Below, one piece after another: positions 49,566 to 57,904 of a stretch of 64,000 bases of DNA. Position 1 is the first letter of the stretch. Every line of letters starts with the position of its first letter. The notes under the pieces were generated by a model, which saw only the letters and a list, made by a program, of their open reading frames with translations, was not told the origin of the DNA and searched no databases. The stretch spans positions 7,570 to 71,569 of the forward strand of contig DASTMP010000131.1 of assembly GCA_035714085.1 (NCBI GenBank). Reading direction: 5' to 3'. The stretch is from JAJVID01 sp035714085. GTDB lineage: Bacteria; Acidobacteriota; Blastocatellia; RBC074. Both the position numbers and the translations under genes were made by a program.

Positions 49566-50954
49566 ATGAACCGCAGAGAGGCATTGAATTTTCTGTCCAA
49601 AGCCGCCGTCGTCGGCGGCGCCGGTATTATTCCAACAGGCAGAGGATTAGCTGGTCCATTGCAAAACCAGGCGCCGCAAGAGCAGGCCTCGCGCAATGGG
49701 TTGGCGCCCGTCAAAATAAGAGACATCAAGACGATCCTGACCGCGCCCGACGGCATTCGACTGGTCATCGTCAAAGTCGAGACGACCGAGCCGGGCCTGT
49801 ATGGCTGGGGATGCGCCACGTTCACGCAGCGCGCATACGTCGTCGAGACGGCGGTCGAAAAATACCTCAAGCCGTTTCTGATCGGTCGCAACGTGGACGA
49901 GATCGAGGACATCTGGCAGTCGTCTTATATGAGTTCGTACTGGCGCAACGGCCCCGTGCTCTTCAACGCGATGAGCGGCGTCGACATCGCGCTCTGGGAC
50001 ATCAAGGGCAAGCGAGCCGGGATGCCGCTCTATCAACTGCTCGGCGGCAAGGTGCGCTCGGGCGCCGATCTCTATTTCCACGCCAGCGGGCGCGACTTCC
50101 AGCAGGTCGAGGATAACGCGCGGCGCGGGATGGAGATGGGCTACCGCTACATCCGAGTGCAGGCCGCCGTGCCGGGACTGTCGACCTATGGGGCGGGCGG
50201 CGGCGCGACCGCCGCCGCCCGCGGTCCGACCAACGAAGCCGTCGGCCCGACCAACCCGAGGAACATCTGGGATTCGACGCCTTACGTCCGAATGCTCCCC
50301 AAGCTGTTTGACCACCTGCGGACGAAACTCGGCGAGGAGGTTGAGTTATTGCACGACGTACACGAGCGCGTGACGCTGCCGCAGGCGGTACAGCTCTGCA
50401 AAGACATCGAGAAGCACCGCCTTTTCTTCCTCGAAGACCCGCTTCCGCCGGAAGAGAACGATCATTTCCGGCTACTGCGCCAGCAGACTTCGACGCCGCT
50501 GGCGATGGGCGAGTTGTTCAACACTCAGCACGAATACGTGCCGCTGATCAAAGATCGGCTGATCGATTTCATCCGCATCCACATCTCGCAGATCGGCGGG
50601 CTCAGCCCGGCGCGCAAGGTTCAGGCGCTCTCGGAGTTCTTCGGCGTCCGCACGGCCTGGCACGGCCCCGGCGACGCTTCGCCCGTCGCGCACGCCGCGC
50701 AACTCGCGCTCGAACTGGCCAGCTACAACTTCGGCATCCACGAAGGCTACATCTTCCCGCAAAAGACGAAGGAGGTCTTCGCCGGCTGCCCCGAAGTTAA
50801 GAACGGCTATATGTACGCGCAGGAGAAGCCCGGCCTCGGCATGGAAGTGGACGAGAAGCTCGCGGCGAAATTCCCGTATCCCGATGGCCCCCCCAATTTC
50901 GATTACAGTTGGGGAACGACCAGAAGGCGCGACGGCGCGGTAATCAGACCGTAG
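49566..50954 (+). CDS. Tat-exported enolase-superfamily protein, mannonate dehydratase (ManD/RspA)-like
   Basis: The product is 462 aa. The N-terminus NRREALNFLSKAAVVGGAG looks like a Tat signal. Catalytic-type residues are D264/H266 (LLHDVHERV), E290 (FFLEDPLPPEE), E316 (AMGELFNT) and H366 in TAWHGPGDASPVAHAA, a segment typical of the ManD/RspA subgroup. Other group features are SGVDIALWDIKGKRAGMPLY and GLGMEVDEKLAAKFPY. It probably dehydrates, or once dehydrated, a sugar acid. A low-complexity GAGGGATAAARG insert (residues 209-220) is in the loop before the catalytic barrel strands. It lies 10 bases after the galactonate dehydratase-like gene; the pair is likely an operon. Confidence 0.85.
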   Translation: MNRREALNFLSKAAVVGGAGIIPTGRGLAGPLQNQAPQEQASRNGLAPVKIRDIKTILTAPDGIRLVIVKVETTEPGLYGWGCATFTQRAYVVETAVEKYLKPFLIGRNVDEIEDIWQSSYMSSYWRNGPVLFNAMSGVDIALWDIKGKRAGMPLYQLLGGKVRSGADLYFHASGRDFQQVEDNARRGMEMGYRYIRVQAAVPGLSTYGAGGGATAAARGPTNEAVGPTNPRNIWDSTPYVRMLPKLFDHLRTKLGEEVELLHDVHERVTLPQAVQLCKDIEKHRLFFLEDPLPPEENDHFRLLRQQTSTPLAMGELFNTQHEYVPLIKDRLIDFIRIHISQIGGLSPARKVQALSEFFGVRTAWHGPGDASPVAHAAQLALELASYNFGIHEGYIFPQKTKEVFAGCPEVKNGYMYAQEKPGLGMEVDEKLAAKFPYPDGPPNFDYSWGTTRRRDGAVIRP

Positions 50955-50977
50955 GAGGAGTTTAAGAATCGGACGAC

Positions 50978-51010
50978 AAAATCGGCCACGAGGGTTTCGT
51001 GGCCGATTTT
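50978..51010 (+). terminator. Rho-independent terminator after the dehydratase pair
   Basis: The perfect 14-nt arms AAAATCGGCCACGA and TCGTGGCCGATTTT have a 5-base loop, 23 bases after the stop. The A-stem-T layout could work in both directions. It separates the dehydratase genes from the permease. Confidence 0.88.
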
Positions 51011-51089
51011 CATGCGGGAGGTTAGCGGTTACAATGACGATGAACCCACCCTGTATTACGCTTAACCTTTAACTTCGGACGACCACAAA

Positions 51090-52532
51090 ATGGCTGAAGA
51101 GAAAAAACAACTGATTCGCGGTCTTACTATGACCGACACGACCGCGCTGGTCATCGGCACGGTCATCGGGACTGGCGTCTTTTTGAAAGCCGCCGTGATG
51201 GCGCAAGAGGTCGGCACGCCTGTGCTGGTCCTCGCCGCGTGGGTGGCCGCCGGGTTGCTGTCGCTGGCCGGCGCGCTGACCTATGCGGAACTCGGCGCGA
51301 TGATGCCCGAAGCCGGCGGCGAGTATGTCTACCTGCGTCATTCGTACGGCGAAGCGTCGGCGTTCCTCTTTGGCTGGCAGCGATTCATCGTCGCCGGCAG
51401 CGCTTCGGTTGCCGCCCTTGGCGTGGGCGTCGCTATCTTTCTTTCAGCGTTCTTGCCGCTCAACCACGTTTGGGTGGCGCGCACCTTCATGTTTTTGGGG
51501 AAACCGATCAACTGGGAATTCGGCTCGAAACAACTGGTCGCAATCGGAGTGATCTTGCTGTTGTCAGCGATTAACTGTCTGACTGTCGCGTTCGGCGGAA
51601 AGGTCCAATCGGCGCTGACAATATTGAAGATTGCTGGTATCGCATTCGTCATCGGCGGCGTTTTCTTCTTCTCCGGATCGGCGACATGGTCGAATCTGGC
51701 GACGCCGGCAGGAACGGCGCAGAGCGGAGGTTTTACTTTGTTGTCGGCGTTCGGCGTGGCCATGCTGGCGGCGTTATGGCCTTATGACGGATGGAACAAC
51801 ATGCCTATGGCGGCGGGAGAAGTGCAAAATCCCGGTCGAAACATCCCATTCGCCCTGGTCGCCGGAATGATCATCATCATTGTGATCTACTGCCTGGCCA
51901 ACCTATCGTACTTTTACGCCTTGCCGTTTAAAGAAGTGTTGACGGCCAACTCGAGCGCCGAAACCGCCTCACTGTCGGTAGCCGCAAAGGCGGCGCAGAG
52001 TTTTCTTGGGGAGTACGGAGGGAGGTTCGCTTCGGTGGTTTTTGTGATCTCGGCTCTGGGGGCATTGAACGGCTCGATTCTGTCGAATGCGCGCGTGCCG
52101 TATGCGATGGCGCGTGAAGGACTGTTCTTCGATAGAATGGGCGCGTTAAGCGCGGGCACCCACGTGCCGGTCTTTTCCATCATCGTCCAGGCCATCTGGT
52201 CCAGCGTGCTGGCGCTTTCAGGGACTTTCGATCAGTTGACCGATTGTTTGCTCTTTGCTTCGTGGATTTTCTATGGCCTTGTTACTTCGTCTGTCTTCGT
52301 GCTGCGACGCAAAATGCCGAACGCCGAACGGCCATACAAGACGCTTGGTTACCCGATAATCCCGCTCGTCTTCGTGCTGGTGGCGTTGTGGCTGATCATC
52401 AACACGCTCGTCGCTCGCCGGGTTGAGTCTGTCGTCGGGCTGGGACTGATCGTGATTGGGTTGCCACTATACTTCTACTTCAAGCTGCGACAGCGTGGCG
52501 TGACAAAAACGGCTGAAGTATCAGCCGATTGA
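51090..52532 (+). CDS. APC-superfamily amino-acid/organic-cation permease
   Basis: The product is 480 aa with about 12 hydrophobic helices. The first helices carry the APC signature: TDTTALVIGTVIGTGVFLKA (GTGVF loop), LAAWVAAGLLSLAGALTYAE and ELGAMMPEAGGEYVYLRHSY. Later features are AALWPYDGWNNMPMAAGEVQ and PGRNIPFALVAGMIIIIVIY. It is an inner-membrane secondary transporter, probably for amino acids or related compounds; the substrate is not inferable. It follows a terminator, so it probably has its own promoter. The M28 peptidase follows directly, which would fit peptide or amino-acid scavenging. Confidence 0.92.
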   Translation: MAEEKKQLIRGLTMTDTTALVIGTVIGTGVFLKAAVMAQEVGTPVLVLAAWVAAGLLSLAGALTYAELGAMMPEAGGEYVYLRHSYGEASAFLFGWQRFIVAGSASVAALGVGVAIFLSAFLPLNHVWVARTFMFLGKPINWEFGSKQLVAIGVILLLSAINCLTVAFGGKVQSALTILKIAGIAFVIGGVFFFSGSATWSNLATPAGTAQSGGFTLLSAFGVAMLAALWPYDGWNNMPMAAGEVQNPGRNIPFALVAGMIIIIVIYCLANLSYFYALPFKEVLTANSSAETASLSVAAKAAQSFLGEYGGRFASVVFVISALGALNGSILSNARVPYAMAREGLFFDRMGALSAGTHVPVFSIIVQAIWSSVLALSGTFDQLTDCLLFASWIFYGLVTSSVFVLRRKMPNAERPYKTLGYPIIPLVFVLVALWLIINTLVARRVESVVGLGLIVIGLPLYFYFKLRQRGVTKTAEVSAD

Positions 52533-52565
52533 ATGGACTCGCTCCCATCGAGGTTTCCAGACAAG

Positions 52566-54419
52566 ATGAAAAACAGATTTTATCGATTCTTGCCATTTAT
52601 CCTTCTATTCATTCTGGCGCAGATTGCTTTCACGCAGCAGGCGCCTTCAACCGCGCCGGACGTAGCGGCGCTCAAAAAACACGTCGGCTATCTGGCCTCG
52701 GACGAACTCGAAGGCCGCCGCCCAGGAACAGCCGGAGCGGAGAAGGCGGCGGACTATATTGCCGAAGAGTTTCATCGGCTCAAACTCGGTTGCGCGCCGG
52801 ATCGCGGCGACGCCGATCTCAAATGCCGTCACAACGGAAAGCGGCGCGACGGCTATCTGAAAGAGTTTCCTTTCATCGCGGGAGTGGAGCTTGCGAAGAA
52901 CAATTCGATGAGCTTCACGCGTGACGGTAAGAACAGCGCCGTCGCGCTCGGCGCTGAATGGACGCCGCTGGGCTTCTCCTCGAACGGCGCCGTCTCGCAG
53001 GCGCGGCTTGTCTTCGCCGGTTACGGCATCACCGTCGCCGATCTGAAACATGACGATTACGCGAACCTCGACGCGAAGGGCAAAGTGGCCGTCGTCTTTG
53101 CGGGATCGCCCGACGGCGATAATCCGCACGAACAATTCGGACGCTACGTCGACGCTCGTTTGAAAGCCGTCGCCGCGAAAGATCACGGCGCCGTGGCCCT
53201 CGTCGTCATCGCGGGGGACGAGAAGTTCGGCAATGACCGATTGTCGAAATTGAGCTATGACCAGACCGCCGGCGAGGCCGGAATCCCGGTCGCTGTCGTC
53301 TCGCGGCAGACGGCGGCGAAGTGGTTCGGGATGGCGGACGCCTCGCAACTCGACGCGATGGAGAAAGCGAAAGACAAAACGCCAGGATATGAGGATTACG
53401 CGCGCAAGCTGCAAGACATGACTGTCGGTCTTTCAGTGGAGATCACGCGCCGCGCGGTCCCGGCATACAACGTCGTCGGAGTCATCGAAGGCGCCGATCC
53501 GAAGCTCAAACGCGAATACATCGTCATCGGCGCCCATTACGACCATCTCGGACACGGCGGCGATAGCAGTCTGGCGCCGAATTCTTCGGACGTGCATCAC
53601 GGCGCGGACGACAACGCTTCGGGGACGGCCGGAATGCTCGAACTCGCGCGCATCTTCAGCGGCCAGCGCGATCAGCTTCGCCGCAGCCTCATCTTCATCG
53701 CCTTCAGCGCCGAAGAGTCCGGGCTGATCGGATCGAACGCCTACGTCAACACTCCGGCCGCTCCGCTCGCCGACACCGTGGCTATGCTCAATATGGATAT
53801 GATCGGGAGGCTGCGAGAGAACAAGTTGATGGTCGGCGGCATCGGCACGTCGCCCGAATTCCGCAAGCTGGTCGAAGGCCTCAACAACGGATTCAAGCTG
53901 CAACTGAGCGAAGACGGCTTCGGCCCTAGTGATCATTCGTCATTCTATGCGAAGCAGATTCCGGTCCTCTTCTTCTACAGCGGGGCGCACGATGATTACC
54001 ACAAACCTTCGGACACGGCGGACAAGATCAACTACGAAGGGCAAGCAAAGATAGTCGGCTTCGTCGCCGAGATCGCGCGCGCCATTGACCGCAGCGACGC
54101 GCGTCCGGCCTACGCCCTCGCCCGCAGCCAGCCGAGCGGCCGTTCGACCAACTTCCGAGTCACTCTCGGCACGGTGCCGAACTACGCCGAGTCGAACGAC
54201 GGGTTGCTGCTCGACGCTGTCCGCGACGATTCGCCCGCCGCAAAGGCCGGGCTGAAGGCCAAAGACAAGATCATCAAACTGGCCGGACGCGAAATCAAAA
54301 ACGTCTACGATTACACCTACGCCCTCGGCGAGATGAAGCCCGATCAGGAATACGAAATCGAGGTCATGCGTGGCGATGAGCGGTTGAAACTCAAAATCAC
54401 ACCACAGGCGCGCCGATAG
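52566..54419 (+). CDS. Secreted M28 family metallopeptidase with PA and PDZ domains
   Basis: The product is 617 aa from the ATG at 52566, where a signal peptide begins (FLPFILLFILAQIAFTQQ). A PA-like insert spans about residues 130-270 (RLVFAGYGITVADLKHDDYA, KVAVVFAGSPDGDN). The M28 aminopeptidase domain has IVIGAHYDHLGHGG (zinc His), HGADDNASGTAGMLE (Asp), FIAFSAEESGLIGS (catalytic Glu pair), MLNMDMIGRL and GPSDHSSFYAKQIPVLFF. A PDZ domain ends the protein (DDSPAAKAGLKAKDKIIKLA). All zinc-site residues appear present. It hydrolyses N-terminal residues of peptides outside the cytoplasm. An in-frame ATG at 52533 is possible. Confidence 0.93.
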   Translation: MKNRFYRFLPFILLFILAQIAFTQQAPSTAPDVAALKKHVGYLASDELEGRRPGTAGAEKAADYIAEEFHRLKLGCAPDRGDADLKCRHNGKRRDGYLKEFPFIAGVELAKNNSMSFTRDGKNSAVALGAEWTPLGFSSNGAVSQARLVFAGYGITVADLKHDDYANLDAKGKVAVVFAGSPDGDNPHEQFGRYVDARLKAVAAKDHGAVALVVIAGDEKFGNDRLSKLSYDQTAGEAGIPVAVVSRQTAAKWFGMADASQLDAMEKAKDKTPGYEDYARKLQDMTVGLSVEITRRAVPAYNVVGVIEGADPKLKREYIVIGAHYDHLGHGGDSSLAPNSSDVHHGADDNASGTAGMLELARIFSGQRDQLRRSLIFIAFSAEESGLIGSNAYVNTPAAPLADTVAMLNMDMIGRLRENKLMVGGIGTSPEFRKLVEGLNNGFKLQLSEDGFGPSDHSSFYAKQIPVLFFYSGAHDDYHKPSDTADKINYEGQAKIVGFVAEIARAIDRSDARPAYALARSQPSGRSTNFRVTLGTVPNYAESNDGLLLDAVRDDSPAAKAGLKAKDKIIKLAGREIKNVYDYTYALGEMKPDQEYEIEVMRGDERLKLKITPQARR

Positions 54420-54438
54420 TCGAGACACCAAAGAAAGT

Positions 54439-54499
54439 AGTGGGTAGTGGATAGTGGATAGTGGGCAGTGAGGAGATTAAGCACTATCCACTACCCACT
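54439..54499. repeat. Hairpin of GTAGTGGATAGTGG words
   Basis: The arms AGTGGGTAGTGGATAGTG (54439-54456) and its exact complement (54482-54499) are 18 nt. The left side has extra copies of the GTGGATA word, again suggesting slippage. It follows the M28 gene by 20 bases. Confidence 0.88.
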
Positions 54500-54600
54500 T
54501 CATCATTTCAGGCCATCCTTCCTAACGAGATTCAGCCTCTCACCAAAGCTTCAAATAATTTTCCAATCTCAATCTTGCTTTTTTTCTCAGGCTATGTAGA

Positions 54601-54618
54601 ATACTAATTAAGAAGTAT
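54601..54618 (+). promoter_or_regulatory. Candidate PadR operator
   Basis: ATACT-8 bases-AGTAT is a perfect interrupted palindrome in the AT-rich leader of padR, 50 bases before its start. The 8-base spacing is like known PadR sites (short inverted half-sites separated by 8). Binding here would give autoregulation of padR and the ADOP array. Confidence 0.5.
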
Positions 54619-54667
54619 CCTGATTAACTAGCATGCTATCTAAGGAGGCAGGCTAAAGGAGTTCGCC

Positions 54668-54994
54668 ATGGGAAAGGGATTTCTGTCATACGCCGCTGCG
54701 GCGGTCTTGCAGGCGGTGGCGAGCGGTTATCAATACGGGTTCGACATTATAGACATCACGGGATTGCCGGGCGGGACGGTCTATCCGGCGCTGCGGCGGC
54801 TGGAGGCCGCGGGCTACGTAACCTCGAAATGGGAGAAGCACAGCGTCGCGCAAGCCGAGCAGCGGCCGCCGCGCAAGTATTACGAAATGACGCGCGCGGG
54901 GCGCGAGGCGCTGGCTGAAGCGGTCAAGCGCTATCGATTGTTGGAGCAGACCCAGCTCGACAAGAAGCGCGATCAGAAACCTTCGAGGGCGTGA
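54668..54994 (+). CDS. PadR-family transcriptional regulator
   Basis: The product is 108 aa, the short PadR type. The winged helix is visible: AVLQAVASGYQYGFDIIDIT, GLPGGTVYPALRRLEAAGYV and the wing SKWEK, then PPRKYYEMTRAGREALAEA. The C-terminal helix for dimerisation is short. In Acidobacteriota such regulators commonly precede ADOP permease genes, as here (10 bases before the first). Two ribosome-site-like stretches lie upstream (AAGGAGG and AAAGGAG). It probably represses its own operon through the palindrome at 54601. Confidence 0.93.
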   Translation: MGKGFLSYAAAAVLQAVASGYQYGFDIIDITGLPGGTVYPALRRLEAAGYVTSKWEKHSVAQAEQRPPRKYYEMTRAGREALAEAVKRYRLLEQTQLDKKRDQKPSRA

Positions 54995-55004
54995 GGTTGA
55001 AACC

Positions 55005-57830
55005 GTGCCGGTCTTCTATCTACGAAAACAATTCGGCGCCAAGCCCCATCTCTGGCTGATCGCATTGATCGGCGTGATCGTGCCGCGCCGCTTGCGCGCC
55101 GACTGGCGACAGGAGTGGGAAGCGGAGTTGCGTTATCGCGAACGGCTGCTGGCCGAATGGGATCGGCTCGATTGGCGGAACAAACTCGAACTGCTGCGGC
55201 GCAGCGCGAGCGCGTTCTGGGACGCCATGGTGTTACAACCACAACGATTGGAGGATGAAATGTTTCAAGACCTGCGTTACGGCGCGCGGATGCTGTTAAA
55301 GAACCCTGCCTTCACCCTGGTGGTCGCGCTTTCGTTGGCGCTGGGGATTGGCGCGAACACGGTGGTCTTCAGCCTGCTCGACGCGGTGTTGTTAAAGACT
55401 CTGCCGGTCAAAGAGCCGGAGCGGCTTGTGCTTTTCCGCTGGCTTTCAGGAGAGAAGAAGATGTGGAACTCGACATCCTCGGAATCGAAAAGGGAGCGAG
55501 ATGAGGCGACAGGATTGGAGACCGGCACATCATTTTCATATCCAGCGTTTGAACACTTTCGATCGAACAATCTATCGCTGTCGGAGACCTTCGCTTTCCT
55601 GTACGCGGGAGTGAGTTTGAACATCGATGGGCAGGTGGAATTGGCCCCGGGTCAGCTCGTTTCGGGCAATTATTTTGCTGGCCTCGGATTGCCGGCCTTG
55701 TTGGGACGAACACTCACCAACGACGACGACAAAGCGAGCGCCGAGCCGGCGGCGGTCATCAGTTACAGGTACTGGCGGCGACGGTTTGGCGGCGATCCGG
55801 CGGTGGTGGGGAAAACCATTAACATCGGCGATACGGCGTTTACCATCGCGGGCGTTGCGCCGCCGGAATTTTACGGGACGTCGAACCTGGGGAGAGTTGT
55901 TGACATCTGGGCGCCGCTGGCGTTCTTGCCAAAAGTTATGCCGCAGGGAGGTTATCCAAAGAGCGATCCGCTCTACTGGTGGTTGAACATTATGGGGCGG
56001 CTGAAGCCGGGTGTGAGCGCGCGACAGGCGCAAGCCGAACTCGATCTGGAGATGAGACAGCATGCCGCCGAATTGCAGAAATCGTTCAAAGACCAGCGTG
56101 ACGTTCCGCAACTCGATCTCGTCTCGGGCAGCCAGGGGTTGATGCAAGCGCGCCGGCAATTTTCCGAGCCGCTGCGGGTGTTGATGATCATCGTCGGTCT
56201 AGTTCTGGCTGTGGCCTGTCTCAACGTCTCCAACCTCTTGCTTTCTCGCGCGGCGACGCGGCGGAAAGAGATCGCAGTGCGATTGGCGGCGGGCGCAAGC
56301 CGCTTACGTCTCATCCGGCAATTGTTGACCGAAAGCCTGCTGCTCGCCGTCCTGGGCGGCGCGCTGGGACTGGCTTTCGCCTATTGGGGCAAAGATGTGT
56401 TGGTGGCTTTGCGCCCGCTGGCAGGGACGCTGCCCGACCTCAAACTCGATTTACGCGTGCTCGGCTTCACCACGGCGGTCACGATATTGACGGGTATTCT
56501 CTTTGGCCTGGCGCCGGCGCTGCGCTGCGCAAAAGTGGATTTGCATTCCACGCTTAAAGACGGCGTTGGCCAGACAGGTTATTCGCGTTCACGTCTGAGC
56601 AAAGGGTTGGTAATTGCGCAGGTGGCGATGTCGATCGTGTTGCTGATCGGCGCCGGGTTGTTTGTGCGAACGCTGCGCAACCTGACAAGGATGGATCTGG
56701 GGTTCAATCGTGAAAACCTGCTGCTCTTCGGCGTAAACCCTGGCGCGATCGGCTATAAAAACGAGCGACTGGCAAATCTTTATCAGCAATTGCTCGAACG
56801 CCTCGAGAGCACGCCCGGCGTACGTTCGGCCACGGCTTCAGGGCATTCGCTGCTCACTGGCTCCTCAACGAGCAGCTTTTGTGTGCCCGGCTACACGCCG
56901 AAGCCTGGAGAAGAAATGAGCCTTCCCCATCTTTCAGTCGCGGCGAATTACTTCGAGACGATGGAGATGCCAATCCTGCAGGGGCGCGGGCTGATCAGTC
57001 GTGACATCGAGCCGTTGATCAGCGCAATGGCGACTACACAGAATTCAGAGGGGAAGCCGCCGAAGGACTTTGTCGCGCCGCGCCAGATGGCGGTGATCAA
57101 TCAAGCGATGGCCCGCAAATACTTCCCCAACGTTGATCCGATAGGGCGCCGCTTCAGCTTCTCCCTGCCTTGTAAAGACGGCGATATTGAAATTGTCGGC
57201 GTAGTGCGCGACGCTAAGTACGGCGGCCTGAAGCAAGAAATTCGCCCCACCGCTTACGTTGTTTATGCTGACCCATCCTTCGGAGCGCCAAAAGCGATGA
57301 GCTTCGCCGTGCGCACGGCCGGCGATCCGGCGGCGATGACCGGGGCGATTCAAAAAGTCGTGCAGGCGGTTGAGCCGCGGCTGCCCCTCACTGGCATTAA
57401 AACTCAGGAGGCGCAGATCGCTGAACTGGTCACACAGGAGCGTCTTTTCGCCAGCCTGTCTGGTTTCTTCGGATTGCTGGCGCTCGTCCTGGTCGCGGTC
57501 GGGCTGTACGGCGTGATGTCTTACACCGTCGCGCGGCGCACGCATGAATTCGGCGTGCGAATGGCTCTGGGCGCGCAAGCAGCCGATGTATTGCAGTTGG
57601 TGATGCGCGAAACCTTTTTGCTGGCGCTGGCCGGCGTGGCGCTCGGCATACCCGCGGCGCTTGTCGCGACGCGCTGGATCGAGAGCCAACTATTCGGATT
57701 GACGCCGCATGATCCTCTCACCATCACGCTGGTCACCCTGTCGCTGACGGCGGTCATGGCGTTGGCCGGCTATCTGCCAGCGCGAAAGGCAGCGCGAGTT
57801 GATCCATTGGTCGCTCTGCGTTGCGAGTGA
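55005..57830 (+). CDS. ADOP-type ABC transporter permease (MacB/FtsX), copy 1
   Basis: The product is 941 aa from a GTG. It begins with a cytoplasmic permease prefix (RADWRQEWEAELRYRERLLA, residues about 30-85). A first TM (VVALSLALGIGANTVVFSLL) is followed by a MacB-type periplasmic domain (GNYFAGLGLPALLGRTL, AAVISYRYWRRRFGGDPAVV). Then come the three-helix FtsX unit (ATRRKEIAVRLAAGASRLRL, IRQLLTESLLLAVLGGALGL), a second periplasmic domain, and a second FtsX unit (LYGVMSYTVARRTHEFGVRM). No ATPase is encoded nearby, as is normal for 'orphan' permeases. The protein is likely to act in envelope efflux or signalling. Closest in sequence to copy 3. Confidence 0.92.
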   Translation: MPVFYLRKQFGAKPHLWLIALIGVIVPRRLRADWRQEWEAELRYRERLLAEWDRLDWRNKLELLRRSASAFWDAMVLQPQRLEDEMFQDLRYGARMLLKNPAFTLVVALSLALGIGANTVVFSLLDAVLLKTLPVKEPERLVLFRWLSGEKKMWNSTSSESKRERDEATGLETGTSFSYPAFEHFRSNNLSLSETFAFLYAGVSLNIDGQVELAPGQLVSGNYFAGLGLPALLGRTLTNDDDKASAEPAAVISYRYWRRRFGGDPAVVGKTINIGDTAFTIAGVAPPEFYGTSNLGRVVDIWAPLAFLPKVMPQGGYPKSDPLYWWLNIMGRLKPGVSARQAQAELDLEMRQHAAELQKSFKDQRDVPQLDLVSGSQGLMQARRQFSEPLRVLMIIVGLVLAVACLNVSNLLLSRAATRRKEIAVRLAAGASRLRLIRQLLTESLLLAVLGGALGLAFAYWGKDVLVALRPLAGTLPDLKLDLRVLGFTTAVTILTGILFGLAPALRCAKVDLHSTLKDGVGQTGYSRSRLSKGLVIAQVAMSIVLLIGAGLFVRTLRNLTRMDLGFNRENLLLFGVNPGAIGYKNERLANLYQQLLERLESTPGVRSATASGHSLLTGSSTSSFCVPGYTPKPGEEMSLPHLSVAANYFETMEMPILQGRGLISRDIEPLISAMATTQNSEGKPPKDFVAPRQMAVINQAMARKYFPNVDPIGRRFSFSLPCKDGDIEIVGVVRDAKYGGLKQEIRPTAYVVYADPSFGAPKAMSFAVRTAGDPAAMTGAIQKVVQAVEPRLPLTGIKTQEAQIAELVTQERLFASLSGFFGLLALVLVAVGLYGVMSYTVARRTHEFGVRMALGAQAADVLQLVMRETFLLALAGVALGIPAALVATRWIESQLFGLTPHDPLTITLVTLSLTAVMALAGYLPARKAARVDPLVALRCE

Positions 57831-57904
57831 GTAAGTAAGGTTGCGACTTTTGGGACCCTGTTTTACCTGCGGCCGCGAGGATCAATAAGCAAGATGTAAG
57901 ATTG

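Noticed and set aside
48350..49912. 520-codon minus-strand open frame opposite the dehydratase genes
   Set aside because: It spans the ends of two recognised genes and has His/Arg/Asp-rich shadow composition.
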